From Puniceicoccales bacterium (lineage in GTDB: Bacteria; Verrucomicrobiota; Verrucomicrobiia; Opitutales; Oceanipulchritudinaceae): DNA of 8,676 nucleotides. How positions within the stretch are numbered: the stretch's first letter is position 1; the number at the start of each line of letters is the position of its first letter. Below the pieces are notes generated by a model. It saw nothing but the letters and a program-made list of their open reading frames with translations, made no database searches and was not told the DNA's origin. Positions 1-8,676 of the stretch are shown one piece after another. The DNA lies in NCBI GenBank assembly GCA_030595525.1, contig JAUVDD010000052.1, positions 1 to 8,676 of the forward strand, read 5' to 3'. Both the position numbers and the translations under genes were made by a program.

Positions 1-417
1 AATTTTCATGAATTTGACAATGGAGATCGAATTGTTCGCAAGTTCCGCGAATACAACGATGGAGAAACATCTGAAGAGCTGTTCGTTTATGATAAACTTG
101 GCAAACTCATCGAGGAATCATTCGTCAGCTCAAATGGTCCAGAAGGAAAGGCATTCTACAAATACGATTCGAATGGCAGTGCCGTTGAGATGATTTGCGA
201 AGGCTACAAGGGTTGGCTCGAAGCAACAGTTGGATTTGATTTCGACAAGGACGGCAAACGCTTGGCGGGGAGAATACTGAAGGACGGAGAAGCAGTCGGC
301 ACGATCGAATACAAGTACAACAAGCAGAACAACCTAATCCACGAACATTGGGATATCGGCAAAGGCCAATGGAGCCAGACTTTCCGCTATGTCTACGAAC
401 CAGTAAACGCGATTTAA
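1..417 (+). CDS. YD-repeat-like protein, C-terminal part (5' end outside window)
   Basis: Reading frame 1 is open from the first base to a TAA at 415-417, giving 138 residues. The first internal ATG is only at 190, so the gene almost certainly starts upstream of the window. The protein shows a repeating aromatic-aspartate/asparagine unit followed by a turn and a short strand: FD at residues 5-6, YD at 30-31, YD at 55-56, FD at 81-82 and YN at 106-107. That is a period of 25-26 residues, and the chain ends with an FRYVYE strand. This pattern resembles YD/RHS-type or YwqK-like beta-repeat proteins, which are usually exported or surface proteins. No signal peptide can be judged because the N-terminus is missing, and no enzymatic motif is visible. 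It converges on the lipoprotein gene on the other strand. The coding call is firm; the family is tentative and the role unknown. Confidence 0.8.
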   Translation, partial: NFHEFDNGDRIVRKFREYNDGETSEELFVYDKLGKLIEESFVSSNGPEGKAFYKYDSNGSAVEMICEGYKGWLEATVGFDFDKDGKRLAGRILKDGEAVGTIEYKYNKQNNLIHEHWDIGKGQWSQTFRYVYEPVNAI

Positions 418-441
418 AATCGCTATCGGGATCGGAATAGC
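409..441. terminator. Possible bidirectional terminator between convergent genes
   Basis: Two short inverted repeats lie in the 42 bp gap between convergent genes. GCGAT (409-413) pairs with ATCGC (419-423) across the stop codon of the plus-strand gene. GCTAT (422-426) pairs with ATAGC (437-441) around a 10-base loop. They share two bases, so both cannot fully form at once. On the minus strand the second hairpin is followed by GATTTT, which is only a weak U-tract. The position suits a shared terminator but the stems are short, so this is a weak call. Confidence 0.25.
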
Positions 442-459
442 ACGTAATGCGACCCCACC

Positions 460-1188
460 TCAGGAAGCGAGTGCCTTAAGATTCAATTCACGAAGAACTT
501 CATAGGACCACTTGCCGAAACTATCCAGATCATCCTTACTCCGAAGGTACTTTCGGATGACGATCACAACATAGCAATCTGCTGCCGGACCGACAGTGAT
601 AATCAAGCCTTCACTTTTGTCTTTGGACAGTTTTTTCAGAACAAGCTGAGAATGGAAAATCCGGTCCGGTGAATCGCCTTGTTGCAATTTAACGAGCTTC
701 CACAAATTATAACCACCGGCTTCAATCTGCTTCTGGTATGCCCAGAACTCCTCAATACCATTGCGTTGTTGGTGCCCTAATCCCATTAATCCGGGAATAG
801 ACCCAAGGAAACTGTCGGGATGTGTATCCTCTTTCGCATAGGATGTCGGATAAGCAACAATGGAGACGGTACCATTTTCAATAGCAGAATCCTCTATCGG
901 AAGTGGCATTGTGGAAATATCCAGCAATCCGCCCGCCTTTACATACTCGATTCCAACTATCGTTTTATCGTACTCCCATGCCTGAGGAGAAATCCACTCA
1001 TCCAACAAAGACTGTGGAAAGAACCAACCTGACCGGGAATCTACAAACCCATCCGATTCAAATGTCAGATTTGCGCGATCGTATGGAGTAGGCTCAGGAG
1101 GAGCCGTCACTTCCGTTTCCGTGGTGGTACAACCGGCCAGCAGGGCCAGGCCAAGCGATAGTATACTGATATGTTTCCAGCAAATCAT
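460..1188 (-). CDS. Small predicted lipoprotein of unknown function
   Basis: This encodes 242 residues with a clear lipoprotein signal: MICWKH, a hydrophobic stretch, then the lipobox LAGC with the acylated cysteine at residue 20. The residue after the cysteine is Thr rather than Asp, which in Gram-negative rules favours sorting to the outer membrane. I chose the ATG at 1188 instead of 1248. The later start places the signal peptide directly at the N-terminus, has a GGGAT stretch about 8 bases upstream, and avoids overlapping the preceding gene. A Thr/Pro-rich linker (residues 21-35) precedes a globular part of about 200 residues with many aromatic residues and a C-terminal Lys/Leu-rich helix. 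I recognise no family or catalytic motif. It lies 40 bp downstream of the isocitrate dehydrogenase gene on the same strand and may be co-transcribed, although a functional link is not obvious. Alternatives include a stress or cell-envelope protein, but nothing here decides it. Confidence 0.8.
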   Translation of the reverse strand: MICWKHISILSLGLALLAGCTTTETEVTAPPEPTPYDRANLTFESDGFVDSRSGWFFPQSLLDEWISPQAWEYDKTIVGIEYVKAGGLLDISTMPLPIEDSAIENGTVSIVAYPTSYAKEDTHPDSFLGSIPGLMGLGHQQRNGIEEFWAYQKQIEAGGYNLWKLVKLQQGDSPDRIFHSQLVLKKLSKDKSEGLIITVGPAADCYVVIVIRKYLRSKDDLDSFGKWSYEVLRELNLKALAS

Positions 1189-1228
1189 CAATTTTATCCC
1201 GGATAAGTTAACCGGCCACAATCTAGAC

Positions 1229-4595
<3,367 letters not shown>

Positions 4596-4605
4596 CTTGT
4601 TATCC

Positions 4606-6189
4606 ATGCAGGTATTCAGGAAGAGTGTTCTTTTTTTCATATTGGGGAGCATGTCCCTATCAACCCAGGCGATTGTGGTTGATGGTCAGATTGACGATTG
4701 GTCTCTGGTAGCACTCTCGCACAATGATCCAGTCGACGATCAGCAATCGGACGATCAGGATTTTGTCCGGCTCAGCATCACCAACGATGCCTACAATTTG
4801 TATCTGCTGGTAGAATTCGAGAATCCAGTCAGTCTGCGTACAGACGATTTGCGCCTGTATCTTGATGCTGACAATGATGTGTCAACAGGAACCCTCTATG
4901 CCGGCCGAGGCATGGATTTCTCATGGGATTTCGATCGCAACCGAGGGACCAGCACGCTCACTTCAAGAGGCGATATTGGGCGGGGCAATCTGGTTGAGCG
5001 AGTCGCACCGGATGTCCCCTCAATCCACCATGAAATTGCAATCAGTCTGGAAGCATTGCCATCCGCCCGAACGGGTGAAGCAATCCACATCGCACTAATC
5101 GAGGAAAACGGATTTGATCGCATTCCCGACATGGGTTCGATACCGTACATACTTTCTGGTCCATTGGCAGTTCAGCCCGTGCCAATTGATACGAACAAAT
5201 CGCAGGACGCGATCCGGGTTGTCAGTTGGAATCTTTGGCGGGATTCGCCGTTTAAATCGGCGAACCAGGCCGCATTTGTCCGCATCCTGAACGCACTTCG
5301 GCCAGATGTGGTCATGTTCCAGGAAATCTATGACACCTCAACCAATACTGTGTTGGACTATTTCCGGAACAACCTGCAAATCGGGAGCGGGGAATCCTGG
5401 CAAGCCGCCCGGCAACATGACTGTATCACCGTGAGTCGCTTCCCCATAACGGGTAACTGGCCATCCGCTAATAACATTGTCACCAGGCTTGATACGGTGG
5501 ACGAGCTCGGCGGTTACCTGTTAATCGGTAATGCCCACTTCCCCTGTTGCGAAAATGAATCCGGACGGATTCTTGAAGCCGGAAACATCCTTCAGGTTAT
5601 AAATACCCATTTGGGAGACCCCCTTGGATCCCCGCAAGCCGTCATCATTGGTGGGGACTTGAACTCTGGTGGCGTGGCTCCGGAACTGATTGATCTCACA
5701 AGCACCTCGTTGCAGCTTGAGATGGCCAGTCCAAGACATGTGTATCAGTATGATCAATACACTTGGGGCAGCCTGGGATCCTCATGGGGATCCAGCCGGT
5801 TGGATTTTCTGCTATTCGATCCCACTACAATTTTCCGCCACAAGGCATTCATCGTGGACACGGACATGATTCCTGAAGATGCCTTAAATCAGCTTGGGCT
5901 TCTCGCCGATGACACATTCATATCGGATCACCTCCCCCTGGTGTTTGACATAAAGTCCCCTCACCTTCCGGACAACCTGCAAGCAGATCCTATGGAAGGA
6001 GACGGATCCACCACTTCAGCATGGTGGGGTCAGATTAATGGTTACGATTATCCGTTGATCCATCATCAGGATCTTGGATGGCTTTGGTTGTACGATTCCG
6101 GATCCGGGTACTGGTATGTGGATGAGAATGAAAAATGGTTTTGGACAAGCCCGGATCATTATCCGTGGAACTGGATCCCAAAATACTGA
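4606..6189 (+). CDS. Secreted CBM9-like plus endonuclease/exonuclease/phosphatase (EEP) domain protein with W/Y-rich tail
   Basis: This encodes 527 residues. The ATG at 4606 is preferred to the TTG at 4597; the signal peptide runs to about residue 22 (hydrophobic 8-19, then STQA before IVVDG). Residues 23-170 form a beta-rich domain beginning with the VDGQIDDW motif typical of CBM9-like domains, including an acidic LYLDADNDVSTG stretch that could bind calcium. Residues 203-449 are an EEP domain. Active-site residues are visible: Asn209 (SWNLW), Glu240 (FQEIY), His311, Asp351 and Asn353 (GGDLNS), Arg398/Asp400 (SRLDF), and Asp441-His442 (SDHLP). It should therefore be a metal-dependent phosphodiesterase or nuclease acting outside the cytoplasm. 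The substrate could be nucleic acid or a phospholipid or phosphosugar head group. Residues 473-527 form an aromatic tail with about nine Trp and many Tyr. There is no clear Shine-Dalgarno sequence, and the gene starts 10 bases after the ene-reductase stop, so translational coupling is plausible. Confidence 0.88.
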   Translation: MQVFRKSVLFFILGSMSLSTQAIVVDGQIDDWSLVALSHNDPVDDQQSDDQDFVRLSITNDAYNLYLLVEFENPVSLRTDDLRLYLDADNDVSTGTLYAGRGMDFSWDFDRNRGTSTLTSRGDIGRGNLVERVAPDVPSIHHEIAISLEALPSARTGEAIHIALIEENGFDRIPDMGSIPYILSGPLAVQPVPIDTNKSQDAIRVVSWNLWRDSPFKSANQAAFVRILNALRPDVVMFQEIYDTSTNTVLDYFRNNLQIGSGESWQAARQHDCITVSRFPITGNWPSANNIVTRLDTVDELGGYLLIGNAHFPCCENESGRILEAGNILQVINTHLGDPLGSPQAVIIGGDLNSGGVAPELIDLTSTSLQLEMASPRHVYQYDQYTWGSLGSSWGSSRLDFLLFDPTTIFRHKAFIVDTDMIPEDALNQLGLLADDTFISDHLPLVFDIKSPHLPDNLQADPMEGDGSTTSAWWGQINGYDYPLIHHQDLGWLWLYDSGSGYWYVDENEKWFWTSPDHYPWNWIPKY

Positions 6190-6249
6190 TGACCGGATGA
6201 AACGGGATTAACTTGCTGTATCAAATGCTTTTGTTAAACATGCGACGGC

Positions 6250-7020
6250 ATGACCCTTAAGGATAAAATTGTTCAAGACTGGCTTCCTCGTTACACGGGA
6301 ATGGTTCTCGAAGATTTTGGGGAGTATATCCTCCTGACGAATTTCTCCAATTATGTGGAGCTTTTCGCTGAATGGCACAACGTTCCCATAATTGGACGGG
6401 ACAAGCCCATGCAAGCAGCGACCGCCGATAACATCACCATCATCAACTTCGGGATGGGAAGTGCCACAGCTGCAACTATCATGGATCTGCTTACAGCTAT
6501 CTCCCCGAAAGCTGTGTGTTTCCTCGGGAAATGCGGCGGATTAAAAAAACGCAATCAACTTGGCGATTTGATCCTGCCAATCGCGGGTATACGGGGCGAA
6601 GGAACCAGCAACGACTACTTTCCTTCAGAAATCCCTGCCCTACCCGCCTTTGCCCTGCAGAAGGCAATTTCAAGAACCATCCGGGAACACAAGCGTGACT
6701 ACTGGACTGGTACCGTCTATACCACCAATCGCCGCGTTTGGGAACATGATGAGAAATTCAAGGACTACCTGGAGGACAACCGGATCATGGCGGTGGACAT
6801 GGAAACCGCGACCATCTTCATGGTTGGTTTCCACAACCATATTCCGACAGGTGCCCTGCTGCTGGTCAGCGATCAACCAATGGTACCGGAAGGGATCAAG
6901 TCGGCAAGCAGCGATGCCAAGGTAACGGCAACCTACGTGGAGAGTCATCTGCGGATTGGTGTCGATTCCCTGAAGCAGCTCATCAATAACGGCGACACGG
7001 TCCGGCATTTGAAGTTCTGA
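6250..7020 (+). CDS. amn: AMP nucleosidase (EC 3.2.2.4), short form
   Basis: Cytoplasmic purine-salvage enzyme that hydrolyses AMP to adenine and ribose 5-phosphate. The 256 residues form a single PNP/UDP-phosphorylase fold, without the extra N-terminal domain of the longer enterobacterial Amn (about 480 residues); this short form is the one I know from Bacteroidota. The N-terminus fits the family well, with LPRYTG at 12-17 and ILLTNFSNY at 27-35. Other family motifs are the glycine motif FGMG (67-70), GKCGGLKKRNQLGD (93-106), IRGEGTSNDYF (114-124), TTNRRVWEHDE (158-168), the ribose-binding VDMETAT (182-188, Glu185) and the base-site SDQP (207-210, Asp208). The ATG at 6250 agrees with the family start although no good ribosome binding site precedes it. 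It lies 60 bp after the EEP gene on the same strand and could be read from the same transcript or its own promoter. The family match is strong; conversion of AMP rather than another nucleotide rests on family resemblance. Confidence 0.95.
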   Translation: MTLKDKIVQDWLPRYTGMVLEDFGEYILLTNFSNYVELFAEWHNVPIIGRDKPMQAATADNITIINFGMGSATAATIMDLLTAISPKAVCFLGKCGGLKKRNQLGDLILPIAGIRGEGTSNDYFPSEIPALPAFALQKAISRTIREHKRDYWTGTVYTTNRRVWEHDEKFKDYLEDNRIMAVDMETATIFMVGFHNHIPTGALLLVSDQPMVPEGIKSASSDAKVTATYVESHLRIGVDSLKQLINNGDTVRHLKF

Positions 7021-7211
7021 GTGTTCGTAAATCGAAACTTGCCCGAACAACAAGAGGAATTTCCAACTGCTGCTCTTCCTCGGCCATCTGAACGAATTTC
7101 TGTAATAGTGTTTCAGCACGGCCGCAATTGAAAAGTTTTGGATACTGATCATACCGCCTTGGGCAAAATAATCTACACTTACATAAGTTGTTCTGATTAT
7201 ATCTATTAGAT

Positions 7212-7240
7212 TTGCTTTAATCTTAAGGTACTGATATTTC
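7212..7240 (+). promoter_or_regulatory. Candidate promoter for the NTF2-like/methyltransferase operon
   Basis: The 280 bp gap after amn holds no gene; its second half, from about 7150, is strongly AT-rich. The best sigma70-like arrangement I find is TTGCTT (7212-7217), a 17-base spacer, and TATTTC (7235-7240) preceded by TGA, an extended -10 form. Transcription would begin near 7247, about 54 bases before the start codon. The -10 hexamer matches at only three positions, so this is a weak prediction. The first half of the gap shows two loose stems (TGTTCG/CGAACA and GAGGAA/TTCCTC) without T-runs, so no terminator for amn is claimed. Confidence 0.25.
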
Positions 7241-7259
7241 TTCTCTAAATCCGATCAAT

Positions 7260-7271
7260 TTGTCCGGACAA
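7260..7271. promoter_or_regulatory. Perfect 12 bp palindrome, possible operator
   Basis: TTGTCCGGACAA equals its own reverse complement. It lies 29 bases before the start codon of the NTF2-like gene and just upstream of its ribosome binding site. A palindrome of this size in this position suits binding of a dimeric repressor. No regulator gene is present in the window, so the cognate factor is unknown and a chance palindrome is possible. Confidence 0.4.
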
Positions 7272-7300
7272 CAAATGCTACAACAATTAAGGAGAAACAC

Positions 7301-7693
7301 ATGAACAACACGACAGATGTACTCGAAGCCATCGTGGCAGCAGACGAAACATTTATGGAAATTTTCCGTAAGGGCGATGCAGCTGGCATAGCAGCCCTCT
7401 ATACTGAAAATGCACAGTTCTTACCTCCGAACAGTGAGATTGTGATGGGTAGGCAGGCAATTCAGGCGACCTTTCAAGCATTTATGGACATGGGAGTAAA
7501 AGCGGTCAACTTGGAGACGCTCGAAGTGGAAGGGTATGGCGATACAGCCTCTGAAGTCGGCACCTACACGCTTGAGGATGTGGAGGGACAGATTCTCGAC
7601 CGCGGCAAGTTCCTCGTCATTTGGAAGCAAGAGGCAGGCCAATGGAAACTGCATCGCGACATGATCAATACCAGCATGCCCGCTCCTGAGTAA
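7301..7693 (+). CDS. NTF2-like family protein (DUF4440/SnoaL type)
   Basis: 130 residues, the usual length for a single NTF2-like cone-shaped domain. The start has an excellent ribosome binding site, AAGGAG at 7289-7294 with six bases of spacing. The N-terminal helices (residues 6-35, with AADETFMEIFRKGD) lead into LYTENAQFLPPNSEIVMGRQAI, a hallmark of this group. Then come beta strands around GTYTL (87-91), RGKFLVIWKQEAGQWKLHRD (101-120) and a short polar end. No signal peptide or membrane segment is seen, so it is cytoplasmic. Members include ketosteroid isomerase-like enzymes and many proteins of unknown role, and the fold gives a ligand pocket without fixing the reaction. It is followed 23 bp later by a methyltransferase gene with its own strong ribosome binding site, so the two are probably one operon and may act on the same small molecule; that link is inference. 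Confidence 0.88.
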   Translation: MNNTTDVLEAIVAADETFMEIFRKGDAAGIAALYTENAQFLPPNSEIVMGRQAIQATFQAFMDMGVKAVNLETLEVEGYGDTASEVGTYTLEDVEGQILDRGKFLVIWKQEAGQWKLHRDMINTSMPAPE

Positions 7694-7716
7694 TTGTATT
7701 GAGAAGGAATTAGCTA

Positions 7717-8520
7717 ATGCCAATGGAACAAAATAAACCACAAACCGCCGAAAGCAATGGCCGTCTATGGGGCACCCAAGCCAATGACTGGGCAAACATT
7801 CAAGAGGGAAAATGCCGCCCAGTGTACTTAGCTGTATTCGACCGCGTCGACATTCGTCCCGGCCAGGCTTATCTCGATGCGGGCTGCGGAGCAGGAATGG
7901 CTGCGCAGATAGCATCTGAGCGAGGCGCTGCCACCTCGGGTCTCGACGCTGCCAAAAACCTGCTGACCATAGCTCAAACGCGAGTGCCAACCGGCGACTT
8001 TCACGCAGGTGAATTGGAGAATCTTCCATTTTCCGATAATGCTTTCGACCTTGTAACGGGATTCAATTCGTTTCAGTACGCCGGAAATCCAAGTGCAGCG
8101 CTCACGGAAGCTAAACGCGTGGCCAAGCCAGGTGCTCACGTCGTCATCATGACTTGGGGAACACCGGAAGGAATGGAAGCGGCAGAGCTTGTTTCAGCAC
8201 TAAAGTCGCTGCTTCCACCACCTCCACCAGGAACTCCGGGACCCTTCGCGCTTTCGGACGCAACCGCTCTTCGCACCTTTGCTTCTGATGCGGATCTGGA
8301 ACCGATTGAAGTCTTCGATGTCGAATCGAATTGGGAGTATTCCGACAAGGAGATCGCCTTGAGAGGATTGAAATCCGCAGGCGTTTCGATTCGCGCAATT
8401 GAACACTCTAGCGAGGACGCCGTCGATGCAGCGTACTCCATGGCGCTTATGCCTTTCCTTCAATCGTGTGGGACATACCGCATCGGTGCCTCTTTCCGCT
8501 GCTTACTCACTCGCGCGTGA
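7717..8520 (+). CDS. Class I SAM-dependent methyltransferase
   Basis: 267 residues, cytoplasmic, with a Rossmann-fold methyltransferase domain of the Methyltransf_11/UbiE-like kind. The start at 7717 is chosen because AAGGA (7704-7708) lies eight bases upstream; a second ATG at 7723 would be too far from it. SAM-binding motif I is LDAGCGAG (53-60). The acidic residue at the end of strand 2 is Asp77 in GLDAA. The LPFSDNAFDLV block (103-113) and AKPGAHVVIMTWG (136-148) follow as expected. A proline-rich loop (LLPPPPPGTPGPF, 165-177) and the GRLWGTQANDWA N-terminus (15-26) mark a recurrent subgroup of small-molecule methyltransferases that I recognise from several phyla. The C-terminal part (180-267) probably forms the acceptor lid, so the substrate cannot be read from the sequence. 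It is the second gene of a likely operon with the NTF2-like protein. Protein or RNA methylation cannot be excluded but looks less likely. Confidence 0.92.
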   Translation: MPMEQNKPQTAESNGRLWGTQANDWANIQEGKCRPVYLAVFDRVDIRPGQAYLDAGCGAGMAAQIASERGAATSGLDAAKNLLTIAQTRVPTGDFHAGELENLPFSDNAFDLVTGFNSFQYAGNPSAALTEAKRVAKPGAHVVIMTWGTPEGMEAAELVSALKSLLPPPPPGTPGPFALSDATALRTFASDADLEPIEVFDVESNWEYSDKEIALRGLKSAGVSIRAIEHSSEDAVDAAYSMALMPFLQSCGTYRIGASFRCLLTRA

Positions 8521-8655
8521 TCTAAACATTCATTAGGGACAGGTAAGCAATTTGATCAATTTGGTAAAACCTATTAAGTACACACCACTGCCGTAACTGT
8601 CCGGTTAACTAACGTGGCTAATCTTTAATCTTAAACCCTATATAAAGGAAATTAA

Positions 8656-8676
8656 ATGGCGAAGTGTAACTATTGT
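8656..8676 (+). CDS. Start of a small CxxC (zinc-ribbon-like) protein, truncated by the window end
   Basis: Only the first seven codons are present, reading MAKCNYC. AAGGAA at 8645-8650 lies five bases before the ATG, a good ribosome binding site. Two cysteines in a CxxC arrangement directly after the start are common in small zinc-ribbon proteins. It lies 135 bp after the methyltransferase stop in an AT-rich gap with no clear terminator hairpin. The start is well supported; the family is only suggested. Confidence 0.6.

Noticed and set aside
5626..6178. Six GGATCC words within about 550 bp of the EEP gene
   Set aside because: They are a frequent result of Gly-Ser codons (GGA TCC) and Trp-Ile/Asp-Pro contexts in this coding sequence, with no regular spacing. 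Two more GGATCC copies occur elsewhere in the window.
7022..7081. Possible terminator for amn formed by TGTTCG/CGAACA or GAGGAA/TTCCTC
   Set aside because: Both stems are only six base pairs with 16-base loops, and neither is followed by a run of T.
6670..7152. Minus-strand open frame (160 codons) reaching into the gap after amn
   Set aside because: Most of it is antisense to conserved amn codons, and the part in the gap shows no domain or start signal.
7421..8029. Antisense open frame (202 codons) across the NTF2-like and methyltransferase genes
   Set aside because: It spans two well-supported sense genes and their junction, and the predicted protein is low in recognisable structure; no ribosome binding site was found.
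8552..8559. TTGATCAA palindrome in the gap after the methyltransferase
   Set aside because: Eight bases of AT-rich palindrome are expected by chance in a gap of this length, and it has no fixed relation to a promoter or start.

Overview
The window holds ordinary, densely packed bacterial chromosome with a GC content near the middle of the range. It carries eight gene calls, one broken by each window edge, and no RNA gene, CRISPR array, transposase or integrase that I can see. The taxonomic signal is indirect. The secreted nuclease-like protein ends in a tryptophan/tyrosine-rich tail of a kind I associate from memory with Verrucomicrobiota (Opitutae/Puniceicoccales relatives). The AMP nucleosidase is the short form I know from Bacteroidota, and the isocitrate dehydrogenase is the monomeric NADP type. 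A marine or environmental verrucomicrobial relative is my best guess, not an established fact.

Left part (1-3460): the 3' end of a plus-strand protein built from roughly 25-residue YD-type repeats converges on a minus-strand pair. That pair is a monomeric NADP-dependent isocitrate dehydrogenase (TCA cycle, NADPH supply) followed 40 bp later by a small lipoprotein of unknown function. A gap with two short inverted repeats separates the convergent genes.

Middle part (3461-7020): a 61 bp divergent gap separates the isocitrate dehydrogenase gene from a plus-strand Old Yellow Enzyme family ene-reductase. Ten bases after that gene starts a secreted two-domain protein with an N-terminal CBM9-like beta domain, an endonuclease/exonuclease/phosphatase (EEP) domain with its active-site residues intact, and the aromatic tail. 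A short AMP nucleosidase (amn) follows 60 bp downstream.

Right part (7021-8676): after a 280 bp AT-rich gap containing a perfect 12 bp palindrome lies a two-gene operon with strong ribosome binding sites, encoding an NTF2-like (DUF4440/SnoaL type) protein and a class I SAM-dependent methyltransferase. After another 135 bp gap a small CxxC (zinc-ribbon-like) protein begins and runs off the window.

There is no clear functional programme across the window. Isocitrate dehydrogenase makes NADPH and the ene-reductase would consume a reduced nicotinamide, so their divergent arrangement could be meaningful, but this is inference. I found no convincing new defence or mobile system. The items most worth a second look are the aromatic tail of the EEP protein, the altered FMN-site residues of the ene-reductase, the NTF2-like/methyltransferase pair with its palindrome, and a 12-base sequence shared by the upstream regions of two transcription units.
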